Positions 36,991 to 50,149 are shown, numbered from the stretch's first letter. The stretch: 64,000 nt of DNA from Thamnaconus septentrionalis (GCA_009823395.1 CM020505.1:3910129-3974128), one strand, 5' to 3'. Notes: generated from the letters alone by a model not told the origin. A program made the numbers and translations.

Positions 36991-38523
36991 GTATTATTGG
37001 GTGCATCTGCCATTTAATTTAAATTTGTAAAATGTTCAGTAGCTGAAATAGCCAATGATCCCACGTGAGAAGAAACCAGTGATGACTCATTCATCGGCTG
37101 CCGCTGGATTAGTTACCAATGGCGACAGTGGTTGATGTAGTTATTATATTCCAGCACTAACACCTCTGGCACAATACGTAGGTGAGCAGATTCTAAAAAG
37201 CCACAGAGGCAGAGGTGAGAAAAAGTGAATGAATGAAAAAAGGGGTAGGGCAGATTGGACCGAGACGAAGAAGAGGAGGAGGAGGAGGCTGAGTTCACAC
37301 GTTCATTAGTGTTTTCCATTTGTCCTTTCACAGCAGCTTTACAATGTAGCTTTTCATCCTGGGGTGGTTTGCCTGAACACACTCTAGCTTCTGCCCGCCC
37401 CCACTCCCCCACCCAATCTCCAGGAGGACGCGACGAGTCAGGTATCGTCCTCAAAAAGAGGGAAAAGACCACAGTAAGCAGAAAGTGTGTCATCCTCTAA
37501 TGGCCTTAATGGGTTTATCGGCTGCTAGTCGCATTATGTTAGTGGTACTAATCCTTCCTTACCTTTCTCCTACCCTGGCCAAGTTTTGAATTCAACCGTG
37601 TGCAGAATCTCAGTACTTTGCCTAATGTACTGAACCACAGCTGACCTGCTTTGTTATTTGTGCCACTGGTTCCTGTCTGAGCCTTTCTTTCCTGGAGCAC
37701 GTTTCACCATCAGAGTTTGAGTATATGTGGGGCATCAGGAAATAGGTGTTTGCAATGCTGGACCTTGTTAAGATGCTCTGCTTGCTTTTGTTGCATTTGC
37801 TGAACTGAATCAGCCAACCATCGTGGATGAGCCCTCCACCCTCCTATCCACTCTTATTCAATATCGTTGTACATTTTTGAGTGCAATGACAATAAAAGCT
37901 ACTTTATTGTTGCTTTTCTCAAAATCCAGACGTAGCAGTGTCCAAATTGATGGCAACTGGATTCTTGAAATGAGGAAATCCAGTGAATGAAAGAGAAATC
38001 AAGTGTCTCTTAAAAAGAACATATGAGAGGGTTTTTTTTTACTGTTACCTGCTTCTTATCCCTCTCTCAGAGCTGCACTCTATCCTTCAAGTCTCTATTG
38101 TCCCGTGTCCTGCAACACCTCTCAAAGGCCCTGAATACAACAAAGACGTTTGTCTGCTCTGTGTGGCTCTCTACGTATTTGTAGTTCCCACCCACACCGC
38201 CCCCTGTCCTTCCAAAAGCAAATTCTTCCTTTTCTGTGCTTCGCTCATTTCACTTACTCTCGAGTGAAATCCTGGCCAGTCCTCTTCCGCCTGTCATCGA
38301 ATCATGCTGTGGCATTTTTCCCCTGAGCTATGTGACCTTTATCAGGGAGCAGGGCCCGGTGATACTTCGGCTAACTACTGACCCTCTCCCAGGGAGCTCA
38401 TTAGCCAGCCACACTCTCAACAGCCACTTTCCAGACACTTGGGCAATTAGGCTCTCAACAAATATCACCGATACCTGAAGACAGCCAGCAGCTGAGGACA
38501 GGCCCGGGTGGCAGAGGTAGTCC

Positions 38524-38524
<1 letters not shown>
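36991..38524. other. Non-coding stretch
   Basis: At 37860-37915 the phrase GAGTGCAATGACAATAAAAG resembles a retrotransposon or mRNA 3' end with a polyadenylation signal. The GAG-rich patch at 37265-37290 explains the acidic open frame there. Confidence 0.45.

Positions 38525-38570
<46 letters not shown>
38525..38570. repeat. GT dinucleotide microsatellite
   Basis: About 23 pure GT units. Confidence 0.95.
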
Positions 38571-38571
<1 letters not shown>

Positions 38572-40840
38572 CATTAAACCTGACGGAAATGTTACTCACT
38601 TCTCATGTGAAAATGAAATGTAGGCTCCTGGAGCGTCCGTCATGGCTGGGACACAGCGGGAAGCACTTTTTCAGCTGCTACTACCGCCACAAAAGCAACA
38701 CAAAAGCTCTGAGTCATTCTCGCCTTGAAGAGAATAGATAGATCAGACCATATCTGCTTCACCCTCCTGGGGCCCTAAGTGAAATTCTGATAAGGGGCCG
38801 TCCTCCCCGCCTGACACAAGAGCTGCAGGAAGCCTTTGTTGCATCGTCAAAACAAACCGTCCTAAATTTGTAACAATATTGATCCAGGACATCAGACGTG
38901 ATGAGAAACACCGACAGAGGTTGCTGCACAGTCACTCCACTTTGCGTAGTGAGGCAGGCTGTTTGAATTGTGAGGGCAATTCCTAACTTGTGCCGGGGAA
39001 ATGTTTGCATGAAAGCAGGGCTGTTGTTCCATTTGTGGTGAAGAAGTGATCTTCCCGGTGTTTTTAGTGAGCCACTTAAATACCAAAATGATGTGCGTAT
39101 ATTTCCACCTGAATAAATCTCCACTGACAGACCAAAGTGCCCCATAACTGTCTAGTTTCAATAATATACTTACCGAGGGGGAGGAAGACTGATGATGAGT
39201 CAGTGCATCATCTGGAGTCCAAACAAGAAGTTACCGCTGACTGACGGACTTGTTTTTTCACATAGCACAATTTTTTTACGCTTTCTGCCTTTTCACATAA
39301 CTCACTGTCATGTTTTTTTATTCTTTTTGGTCTCTCTTTTCGTGACTGTTGAGTAATAATGCTTCATGCTTCATTTCTCAGCAGTAAGGACTAACAGAGA
39401 CCTTTCGAGGAGTTGGAAATGAGGCCCTTTTTGTGGACTTTCCAGGGGTCCCCACACACACAGCTTACAGAGTGCGCATGCAGAAGTTTGGCACCATCCA
39501 ATCACTGATCAAGTTAAATGGTTGGTGCTGGTAGCAGCATAGTAGAAATAAAGATAAGTGCACTGACTTTCAGACAGCCCCGCTGCTGGAAGCCAGAGTG
39601 TTGTAGTGGGTCAGACGTTAAATAAAAGGGATTACCAGGTGGAGAGAAGCTGAAATCTACTTTTTCCTGCTCGACTTGCAGCGTGAACATCAGTTGAAGT
39701 TGCACTGGTGGTACTTAGTGTTTCAAAAGCTGCTCTATCATCCAAGACAATATTTTTTAATTCTCAGAACCCTAGCTTACATGCTGATAACCTTAATGAT
39801 ACTTAATGAAGAATTATTAAGTCAAAAACACCTACAATTTCAGGCACAAGGACCTTCATGAAAGTGTGTTTGGACAGACAGGTTTTTAAGACTGCTCTTT
39901 AAGAAAGGAGCTGGAGACCTCCAGTCCAGTGGGGGAAACCTCCACGATTCAGATCCCACAGCTCTGAAAGTTCAGTTTCCTGTTGTGTTGGGCCATGAAC
40001 AGTCAGCAGACCCTGGTGTGTGAGCCTCACTGAGCTTCTGCAGCTGTAGAGCCGGAGTGGCTCACTGACCTGCACAGGTGCCTCAGCATCGCTATACGTA
40101 AATCATTGAATGCTAAATCATAAGGGAACAATCCAATCCAAAGGCACATCAGATCCTCTGTCAGGTCAGAGAAATGGAGCAAATGTCTCTGATTTGTCTC
40201 AATACAGCTAAAACATGACCATGTCATGACGAGACTGGAAAATTCAGTCTGAGAAGAAAGTAGTAAGGTTTTTCATAGGTGTCACTTTTTTTTCCACTCT
40301 TGAACCCCTTGAAACCACTTTCAATTAGCTTTGAGACACTGCCGCTGAAGAAAATGACCACAGGACAGCCAATTTGCCTCTAAGTGGCCAACAATGCCTT
40401 TCAACTTGACAGCAAGTCATTGTGGAACGTCATCCAAACCGCGTCTGCCTCTTTTATCCTCAGTCAGTCTAGCACACGGCCCTTGAAAAAGTACCCAATT
40501 AATGGAAAAACCATTTCATGTTTCTTCCCAGTAGGTTATTTGATCACAGCCACTGTTCTATGACAAATGGATGTTGACATTAAGTGGCAAACATTTTCCT
40601 TCCTCCCCATGAGAGGCTCTGGCCTGTTAAACGTTCTGGACTTTTCCCATGCTTTCTGTCAACAAACAAAGCAGTAATGGCAAAAGTTAAAAGTTAAGTG
40701 TGATGCATTCAGGAGAACAAAAGAGGTTCCATCCAGGAAGTCCAGCATGAAAAGACAAAGATTTGGTGCATCTACAGCACATTGTCCTTGTGTGCGACAC
40801 TTGCATGTCACTACTTTTGTAATGTGGCAAGGTGGAGAAG
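38571..40840. other. Non-coding stretch
   Basis: Open frames near 38759-39161 (-) have no domain. The segment 39850-40230 has the feel of an old dispersed repeat (AGACAGGTTTTTAAGACTGC; TGTAGAGCCGGAGTGGCTCA), but I cannot name it. Confidence 0.45.
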
Positions 40841-40910
40841 GCCCTGGCGAGCTTGGAACCCCAGACTACCATGTAAGAGTCATGCGCGCTAACCAGTCGG
40901 CCAAAGGGAT
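40841..40910 (-). pseudogene. tRNA-like relic, possible SINE head
   Basis: Read on the minus strand, an A-box-like TGGCCGACTGG (40903-40893) is followed after a tRNA-like distance by a B-box-like GGTTCCAAGCT (40860-40850). The middle contains GACTCTTACAT, similar to the anticodon arm of a tRNA-Lys(CUU). The acceptor and T stems pair only partly, so it is not a working tRNA. It may be a tRNA pseudogene or the 5' part of a decayed SINE. Confidence 0.4.
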
Positions 40911-43219
40911 ATTCCCTTGACCAAGTAGCCAGTGCACATGATCAATTGGAGGCATATTGACAGGACTCTCAACTGTCACAGTAATACACAGTACGTGTTC
41001 GTTGTCACGTTCACAATCTCTTTCTCTCAGTTGTAGCCAACCCCCCCACCCAACAACCCCTCCTGTCACCTCGTCTCCAGCCTGTTAATCCCGGACGCCC
41101 AACAAGGTTGTGGGCAACAAGAGGGATGTGCTCGAACGCACACATGGCAGCTTGACTGACAGTTTGCGTTATGCTTACTTTAATTGCTTCAAAGGCTTGT
41201 TACATCTAATGGTCTAATTGAGCAGCGGCGCTCCGACGGATCTTTACATCAGCCCTGCTTTGTAGCAGAAGAAACAAAGAGTGAGCTGATTTCGGAATCA
41301 AAGTGTTTGATCACAGTGACAGAGTGAGGCAAAAGCTACCGAGGCACAGACGACATCGCTGCGAGGCTGCTTATCAAAAGATGATGCACCTGAACAGGCA
41401 GCGAAGACACCCCTCTTTCCTCCTCCCCCCACAAAAAAAGCACTATTCTATTTATTAATTATAAAATATAGAACATATCTAACTGCACATGGAATGTGTG
41501 AAGGTGTTTGTTAAGCTGTGTTTCAGATACGATTCCTAATTCCAAAATCAGCACTGCGGGCTGGCGGAGGAGAGCTCCGTCTACCTTCCCTTCAGTGCCA
41601 CTAATAGACGACCCAGGAATAGACCTTAATTCCTTACAAATTGCTTCTTTAACCCTGACATGAAGTAAATTAAGACGAGCCTCTTGTTTTTTTTTTTCCT
41701 TCTTCTACTACTTTAGGGCCCCTGCATCTGTATTCTCACAAAGCCCCAAGTTCAGTTGTAGGGATGGGAAATGGAGAGAAATGAAGCGTTGTGCTCCAGA
41801 TTTCACCCACTCCCGTGGAGCAGAAGGGCAGAGCGGGTTGCTGCTGCGGAGCGGTGGAGGGCCTCTCCTGCCCCCTGCTGGATGAATTGCAATTGGGACC
41901 AGAGGCGCAAAGGAAGCCTGACCAATGGTCTAGCGGCTGAAGAGATTTGTTGTTTTTTTTTCCATTTTCTAGTAAAGTAATTATTAATGTGTCCAAAGCT
42001 TGTGAAGGCAGGAGCTCAAAGTAAAGGGCCCTGATTCAAATCAAATGCCGGCGGCCCAGATGATGGGATTAAAAAGACAGAGAGCAAGCTTCTGCAGAGA
42101 TCATTCTAGTTCAACTTCATGGGGCCCTTGTGCAGAGAGCACCTCAGCATCAAATCTGACATTCGATGAGAGTGGAGAGTTGAAGCTGATCCCAAGCTTG
42201 AATACAAGGTATTACCTCTACTTCTGAATTCCTTTCTCCTACCGGGACGGCTGTCTGAGACTCGACTGTGGGGAAAAAAAGATGAATCTCCAGAGGAACA
42301 GGGACAAGCTGAGGCAGAGTGTTCTTAGCCTTGAATCCACCCCTCTGACTGGATATTGGATCTGGCTGAAACATTTGATTTTTATTTTTATTGGCCCTAA
42401 ACTCGCGTCCCCACGTCCATGAGATGGAGAATGAGTTCCAGAATCTCCCTCTCTCTCCCTTCCATCCCTTCCTGTCAGCCATCGTTCTCCCTCTGCCTTT
42501 TGCTTTGTCTTCGTAGCCACAGGCGATGACTGAATAATTCTGTTTGAGATTTGTAAAAGTGGGAGAGAGAGAGACATCTTGACATGCTGAATGTGAAAAC
42601 AGTGATCGTTGAGAGGTGAGAAACAGATCGAGCCTTCCAGAGGTTGAGAAAAGCATTGCCAGCTCGGAGCTGAAGCACTGTATATATATATACACATGTA
42701 TATTGTGAGATGTGTGCCTAAAACCTAATAATAGTATTGGAACGACTTGTGTTTCAGCGGATAGAATATTTGGGAAAGATTTATATTGAAAAAACGTCGT
42801 AATACCAGGTTATTAAGCGAGCGAGGACAACAGAGGTTTTCTCTCAGCAAAAACTCCAGCAAACATATGAAGCAGCGTTTGGGTGGAAACCTTTTGAGTC
42901 CGCCTTTTTGACGTTTGTGTCACAATAACGGAAACATGAAAGGAGTAAAACGATGACTCGACAAAAAGACGAGCGAGCGAACTTGAGGTTTTAAAGAGCC
43001 GAAACATCACATCAACCAACTGAGGGTGTTCTCTTTATTTTCTTTTTTCTTCTTCTTCAAAGATGTACTTGCTACGAAACATTCACAGTTGAGGTGACGC
43101 TGTGAAGACAAGATGGGAGATTATTTCATATTGATGATACAAATAACTACATACTTCAGTTGCACGCTCTCCCTGTGTGTGCGCGGGTTCTTTCAGGGTT
43201 CTCCAACATGCATGTGAGG
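40911..43219. other. Non-coding stretch with candidate regulatory block
   Basis: 41155-41265 is repeat-poor, with TTAATTG and CTAATTGAG cores and several CpGs. Overlapping minus-strand frames of 181 and 152 codons at 42150-42697 have no domain and begin in a TATATA run. No exon is supported. Confidence 0.5.
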
Positions 43220-43350
43220 CATGGATGGATGGATGGATGGATCAATGGATGGATGGATGGATGGATGGATGGATGGATGGATGGATGGATGGATGGATGG
43301 ATGGATGGATGGATGGATGGATGGATGGATGGATGGATGGATGGATGGAT
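43220..43350. repeat. GGAT tetranucleotide array
   Basis: About 32 units over 131 bp, pure except for one ATCA interruption near 43242. All six frames stay open (IHPS / DGWM), which accounts for the overlapping open frames here. Confidence 0.97.
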
Positions 43351-45127
43351 CAAGTGTGGCCTAAAGGTCTGGTCAGTGGCATTCCTAAGGAAATCTGAGA
43401 TCCTTTCGACCCAGACAGCTGTTTTGGGGGGAAACAATGCACGCTTTCATTCCGTCATTTAATCTAGCTAATGCAGCCCCATTGGCGATTTCACAATAAA
43501 AGCAGACAGGTTTAGAGTTTAATGGAGGAAAGTAGCGGCGTGGAAGCAAGACAAATTCCAACAGCGCTGGCTGTGACTGTTCATGAGAGGAAATATCATT
43601 TAAAGTACTTTAAACAAGGTGCGTATCAGCATGGTCCAATACCCGCAAAGCTTAATTGTAAATGCAGACGCTAAACAGGAATTGATATTGTGCTGCTGCA
43701 GTGTGGAGTGGAAGGAGTGCTGTGTGTCCACTCATGGATGAGTGCCTCCCTAATATGTAGCAGAACCTCTTCATTCCGTTTCTTAGTACAGACTTGTGGC
43801 TGCCATTATATAAAAGGTGTTTAGAGTTTTGATAAAGTGTACTGCTGTTGTTATACTAGCGGCCCTACACTGTGTAAATGGCTGGAGGAAGAGTTGCAGC
43901 ACACCCTCATTATTCCCCAGCTCACCTCTGATCCCTTCACCTTTGTTAATTTCCCCAGTGTGCCTCCCGGCATTTCCATTCTTTGCTGCTGCTGCTGCTT
44001 TGCAATACAGTTCTGTTTGACAGACAAGAACCATCTGTTGCCGGTCCAGCGGGGTGGAGACAAACGACAATGACCAAAGTCCTCATTTAAAAAAAAAGGG
44101 AAGAAAAACAAATTAAATAATTTTGGAAATTATGTCACATTACTGCCAAACCAGAGTGAAAACAACAAGGTTGCTAATATGTTTCAAGCATATTAAAATC
44201 CTTTTTTATCTAAGTGGCTGCAGCAAGTTGGATTACTTTTTAAACACACCCTCAACCCCTCAACAAGTGTGGGGTTATTGCACTTGATTATGACTTCTCG
44301 AAATGAGTATTTGTCCAGGCTGTAAAAACGCAGAGTTGGTTTTCTCATTTAAATACCTTCATTTACTTTTGAAGCTTTCATACGTTGTTGTGTAAATTCA
44401 CACTATGCTTCAGGCTCAAAAATAGGTGTTGGTCAAATATAGAATTTTTTTTCCTTGTGTGATTCTCAATTTACATTTGCAGCGAGTTTGCAACCAGATG
44501 CGCTCCGCTGCAGACAAACTATCCATCAACTCCTCCGGCAGAGAGGCCCGGCGCCTCCTCCTTCGTAGGCAGCTGAGTCATAATCACCGGCGTCTCAAAC
44601 AAGGAGCACTAAATGCAGCAATTATGGGGAACATCTGTTGGCTAAACCATCATTTGTGCATAGAAATGCTGAAATGCCGCCGGCACATGGCCGTAAAAGT
44701 GTTGTCAAGCACCTGCTGAAGATTTATCGCCGCGACTTGCGGCGTCCCTCTTTGCCGCTGATGTTTCCTCGCGCACGTCTCCATGATGAACTGTATGATG
44801 AGTCTGAGGCAGTGATGTTGCCATGCTTGACGGCTAAATGAAGATGTCACATGGTAATGAAACAGCCGTGAAGATGTCACTGCGGTTCAACATTTGAAAG
44901 AGGAGGTCAGACAAATGGACCATTTGTGACACCATGCCTGTGGGTTGGCTGGTTGGTTGGTTAGTAGCGTTTTTCTATATTTTAACATCCTGTTTTCGTA
45001 CCTTCACATTTCGACGGTAGCTTCCGTCTTCCTGGTCACCTGAGTAGTGTTGTGTGACACGTATTTATCAGCTGCTATCACGGAGGTGTAACTCACCTGT
45101 CAGATTTTGGCAGGTGGGAAACATCTT
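43351..45127. other. Non-coding stretch
   Basis: 44465-44850 is repeat-poor with retained CpGs and includes a repeated GAAGATGTCAC at 44839 and 44870. A GGTT run lies at 44943-44965. No exon recognised. Confidence 0.5.
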
Positions 45128-45191
45128 TAGTTAGTTAGTTAGTTGGTTAGTTAGTTAGCTAGTTGGTTAGCTAGTCAGTTAGCTAGTCAGT
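45128..45191. repeat. TTAG/CTAG tetranucleotide repeat, degenerate
   Basis: TTAG units mixed with TTGG, CTAG and TCAG variants. Confidence 0.85.
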
Positions 45192-46469
45192 TGCCAATGA
45201 AACATCCTCGCATAGATGAGAAAATGTCACCGAGACCTACAAACCAAAATGTCTCAGCATTTTCTTTAACGTGAGAGCCGTGTTATAAATAATGGATTAA
45301 GACTGCATGTTGGGTTTATATTAGGCTCATTGGTCACAAGGTACAGACGGGAGAACATGTGCCCCCACGTACAAATTCATGCAGCACCCAAGACAGCCGG
45401 CGTGACAAGGAAATAGATTTCTGCTGCGGAACACACATCATGTCCTTAAATGTAAATGAGCAGTCTGCAAGAAGAACATTTTACCACCATCCAATGATAT
45501 GTGATTTTTCTCAGTTTCCCTCAATGGACACAGTGACTCCTACACACTGGCATTGTGAAGCAGATGGAGGAAGTATTTCTATTAGTCAGAATGGGTTTCG
45601 CTTGGAAAAACCGGTTGTTTCTCCAAGTTGACTGGTGGCAGAAGACTGGAGAAGGGGAGCTATGGGCCCATAACACCCAGCCTGCGAACACAATTTGCCT
45701 TACTAACGCTTACTAACATGCTTATCAATTTTGGCGCCTGCCAAGCTCAAAGCCAACAATCTATCGATGGTCAACTTCTAAATAACCTGCTCCATAACGT
45801 GAGCATGACTTGGGCAAGTACTCCACAAGGATGACTTTAAAATGTTAAAAATACAAAAAATGTAATTTCCAGCCACCAGTGAGAGGCGCTGTCATTGTTG
45901 TCTACCTTTTCTTGTTTGTTTGTTTTTCTGATAAGGGAGAGGTTTTAAATTCTCAGGTGCTCTCACAGTAAGACTGTCTTGATTTTTCAAAACGACACCA
46001 TAATATATATATATTTTTCTTTCACGGGAGCACCCGCAGAATAAAAAGGAGCAATTTTATGTTTTTGCCTGACATAATAATCCAATAATTCCCACAGGGG
46101 TAAAAGAAAGAGAAGTTTCACAGATTCTCAATATATTGTGGAAACTGTAAAGTCCAAACCTGCTTGTTTTTTTTTTGTTTTTTGCCATGCGCCTGATTTT
46201 TATTTCTCCCAGCAGCGATGTTGAGGCTGCATCTTTACAATTTTTGCCCACTTGACAAAATTTTCCCATTGCCGGAGCAGAAGACTCGGAGACTGGTGGC
46301 ATCTCCTGTTTTTTTCGTCTTCTTCACCCCTTTTCAACCCTTTTGAGGTCCCTGTGCTGCATGCAGCTTTGTGCCACAGTCGCAGTCAATACACCCTGCC
46401 CTCCATCTCCATCATCGCAGCTCCTCTGGGACTCGTCGGTGAGAGGAGAGTGAGATAAACAGTGTTTGT

Positions 46470-46505
46470 GTCTGCGTGCGTGCGTGCGCGTGCGCGTTTG
46501 TGTGT
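46470..46505. repeat. TGCG/GT microsatellite
   Basis: GTGC units mixed with GC and GT steps. Confidence 0.8.
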
Positions 46506-46609
46506 GAACGTTGCCGCCTTTGTACCAAAGAAAGCTGAAAGAGGGAAAAAGAGCCTCTGTGCTTCCTGTCTGTCTGTTGCATTTGGAAAAAAAAATCGGC
46601 ACCTGCATT

Positions 46610-46641
46610 CGTGTGCGTGTGTGTGTGTGTGTCTGTGTGTG
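46610..46641. repeat. GT microsatellite
   Basis: GT units with one CT step near 46632. Confidence 0.9.
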
Positions 46642-47052
46642 CGATTTCCCCTCTAGGCCCACTGCGCCGTTCTCCTCCTCAAACCGCCATCCCTCTGTCT
46701 GCTATCTGTCCGAGCTTAAAGCACCAGTTGTTTTCTGAGGGGCCTCTGGGAAGGAGGGGGGAACAACCGGCCGATTACACTCCTTCTTTTATCTTCACAA
46801 AGATGTTGTGTTCTCCGGCGGCTTGTCTTTCTTCCGGGAGGTCCTCGCGCTGTGAGCTTTCATTTCCTTTCTGCTTTTCCTGTGGTTTCATTTGTCCTCA
46901 GAAGACCCTCTCTCATCCTTTTGTCTTTCTCTTTGGCAATTTGACTCATTTGGTTTCTCCGTTAATGTAATTCTTTCTGAACCGGATGTTCTGGGCCATT
47001 TTGTGTGTCAGGGTGTCTTGTGCTGTTTAGAGTGTGATGGATCCTGAGGAAG

Positions 47053-47091
47053 TGGGCAGGATTTGTGACAGACTGCCACAAATCCTGCCCA
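47053..47091. repeat. Perfect inverted repeat, 15-bp stem and 9-nt loop
   Basis: TGGGCAGGATTTGTG at 47053-47067 pairs exactly with 47077-47091, with the loop ACAGACTGC. The stem is GC-rich in its outer half. Pairing stops beyond it, so it is shorter than a typical microRNA precursor. Confidence 0.8.
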
Positions 47092-47309
47092 ACATTGCTG
47101 TGGCATGAGTCCAAATAGCCGCTTCACCAGAAAGTTGAAATGCATCTGCAAACACAGTGGATTTTATGTGTGCATGTGTATGTGTGTTTGTGCGCATGTG
47201 TATGTGTGTCTGTATGCGTTTATCCTTTTTGATCTCTCTTCTGCCACCCCATCTCAGCTGCTTGTAACTTTGCAATTCAAATCCTTTAGTCCGGTAGTTG
47301 AAAACTGTC

Positions 47310-47310
<1 letters not shown>

Positions 47311-47348
<38 letters not shown>
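47311..47348. repeat. CA dinucleotide microsatellite
   Basis: About 18 pure units. Confidence 0.95.
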
Positions 47349-47351
<3 letters not shown>

Positions 47352-47490
47352 ATTGTATTTTACTCCAGTTGCTGGCTTTTCCTCCTTGTTAATATTCTAC
47401 TTCATTGTTTTACATTTGTCTCAGATCTCTCTCATTATTAATAAACAACATGTCCATTTGCATGTCATTGATTTAAATAATAGTTTCGTG

Positions 47491-47508
47491 ACACACACAC
47501 ACACACAT
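47491..47508. repeat. Short CA repeat
   Basis: Nine CA units. Confidence 0.85.
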
Positions 47509-50149
47509 TTGCGACTCTTTACAATACAGACGCAGGCTTTATCATTCAGTTTGAGTTGCCGACTGCATTCAGAAAGTTCATTTGTTTTGGTCTTTGAGTC
47601 AGCCTCATGTAACAAATTATGTTCTTTAAATAGCACTCTGTGTCACAACAAACCTAGCAAGCCTGTGCACACTTTTTTTTCCAAACAATGGTGTTTAAAT
47701 TGGAAATTATATGTTATATTCCACAAAGCAACCTCTCATCTTTAAGTTGATACCGTTTAGTTCAATGCTACCATGACTTGACGAGAAGAGAAGATTTTGA
47801 GGCGGGGATGAAGGAAGGTTAGTTGCATATCATAAACAGCCCTCTCACCCATTTAACTTGGCTTCATTTCATTAACTTAATTTCAGCAGTGATATTTACA
47901 GCTGTGCTGGCAGTGGGCCACAGCTATTCCATAAACCCGTTCTGATTTTAAAAGCTATGAGTCAACCCAAAAGATGAATCTAAACTTTCCATCAGCACTT
48001 TCTTGGTCCATGAACTTCATGGCCAATGAATTTCTGTTTTTGATTTAATTAAAGAAAAAAAAAAAAAAAAGCAGGAAGTGATCCAAAGCCTTTTCTTTGT
48101 TGTAGACCTAAGGGCAGTTGGAAATTATTTGTTTTCCGCTGGTGATTTCACAACAGAAATCCATTGACCACAAGGTGGGAGGACGGTGCTCTTGTCAGCA
48201 GGTAATTCACCACATATCTGAGCAACGAACGCTAATTAAAACGACCATACGTTTCCGCAGGAAGATACAGCTAAGTATTCTGGCAGGGCTCTGTGAACAA
48301 AGAGCTACATTTGCTGTTTCCTTGAGATCGAGTTCTAAGGTTCCCATATGGATCCTGTTTTCTAATGCAGCCCTGACAGCTGCAGACAGAGTGATCAATG
48401 GGGGATGGATGTGGAGAATTAGGATTCTTCTTCACAAGATCTTGCAAAGGGTCTCACAAATGTTACCATGTTTGTTTCATTGTAATACATGGCTATGACC
48501 AACTCCCTCTGTCCCGGCCCTTTATTCTAATCGCTTCAATCCAACACCTAAAACTGGAGTGACGACAATTCCCTGCTTATTTTTCCATCACTGTAGCGCT
48601 TCAGGTGACCTCGACGTGAAGACGCCAGCCGCGAGCCTCCTGCCTCCTGAAACGCAGCTTCCTCCACAATCAGCACAATTAGCGCGATGGGCTGTGCCAT
48701 AATGAGACGACTTACCACCTACAACCCGCGCTGATGATAATTGTGATAGCGACAATCACTTCTGTGGCTCTTTCACCTCATTAGCATTCTCTGCCTCCTG
48801 TTCCGTTTTTTATTTTTTTTATTTTGCCCCCTCCCACCGTTATTTCCTTTTTTTCTCCTTTCCTCAAAGAAACAGCTTGTGTATGTTCATTACAACTTCC
48901 CTTGACACAAACTGCCAGGCAGACAACAAATCAACATCTCTTTAACTTTAGCACCACTTAACCGCAGCTTGCTTATTCTGCAGCATGTTTTGTTGTGGGT
49001 GATAAATACCTGCAGTGATAAAGTGATACGGCGCTCCAGTGTGTGTGCGTTGGCTGCCTCCGACGGGGACTTAAATCAGCGTTATTGTGCCCCGCATGGC
49101 TGCGCCGTTATGAAATACAGCTGTCAAGTTGCTGTAACTCAGCCGAATTTCCACCGAGGCCCGACATTACGCTCCGCCATGGAGGAAATCATGATTTGTT
49201 AACTGCTCATTTGTCATAAATAAAGCTCTAACACGCATAACGCACTGCTAATTGGTGGACCTACGAGAGACGAGAGGCGTTTCCAGGGACGGCAGGAGTT
49301 CATTATGTTGTATTACGGCAAAGTTTGCGCACTAAGGGAGGAGGGTTTTGGGTTAATCAAGAGCTTTGACTGTGTCAAGGCCAGCGTGAGGATGAAGTTA
49401 CTTCCATGTTATTGCAGCGGTGTAGTCAAAAGTTGATCATGTAGTCCTACGGATGTAAAGCTGCTGGGGAGATCTTTTACCTTGTCAATCCTGAGGTCAC
49501 TGTGACATTTAAATGATGATGGTGATCATTTAATATCCTCTTTGAGATTGGTTAGAGCTTCCATACAAGGTAAACTATTTTTTGTTTCCCCATAACTATT
49601 GGTAACTTTTTTCAATACATTATTTAAAATGAAGAAATGACGCTTCTACTGTCATATATGTTGTCACAGTAGCATGGGTGTTTTGCATTTTCCATTTATT
49701 TTTGTTGAAAGTCAAAAATACATAATTTTTAGCAGTGTATATCAGTAATTAGTTGCTGTAGGTGCTTTTTTATAATCTAACCTGAAATTAACCAAAAGTT
49801 AATCAAAATTGATATCTATAACTCCCCCAATACACACCCCCATACACACTGCTGGGTGAACTTCTTCTCTACTTCTACATCGGAGGAGAAACTCCAGAAT
49901 GGTTGTCTGGAATCCTCACTGGAGCCTCCGTTTAAAAAGCGTTGGTTAGCAAATGGTTGACATCTCAGTTTGAGGCTGAACTGCCCCTTTACATTCACAA
50001 ACCTTCTAGTATGGGTGGGTGAAGTTTCCAGACTGACATAAATTTAGCCACGAGTGGACGAAAAGGTGACATGAGTTGAAAAAAAACAAATTCTACACTT
50101 GCCAAAGTTGTTTTCCCCTTGAAAAACGTCGACGACTGACAACAGCGGC

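Larger units (their letters stand above)
45192..47052. other. Non-coding stretch
   Basis: Two GT/GC-rich simple repeats lie at 46470-46505 and 46610-46641. Open frames at 45359-45631 and 46324-46970 have no domain. Unique DNA otherwise. Confidence 0.5.
47092..50149. other. Non-coding stretch with candidate regulatory blocks
   Basis: Holds CA arrays at 47311-47348 and 47491-47508, GT-rich DNA at 47168-47215 and an A run at 48055-48070. The segments 48595-48800 and 49010-49300 are repeat-poor, CpG-retaining and ATTA-rich. The open frame at 48118-48498 (126 codons) has no domain. Confidence 0.5.

Noticed and set aside
39850..40230. Possible dispersed repeat
   Set aside because: It feels familiar but I cannot point to a terminus, tail or coding motif that supports a class.
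42150..42697. Overlapping 181- and 152-codon minus-strand frames
   Set aside because: Two phases are open at once, both start in a TATATA run, and neither shows a domain. Best explained by chance and composition.
43156..43462. Frames encoding IHPS or DGWM repeats
   Set aside because: A GGAT array stays open in all frames. It is not a protein.
45128..45191. Telomere-like repeat
   Set aside because: The unit is TTAG/CTAG, not TTAGGG, and it is degenerate.
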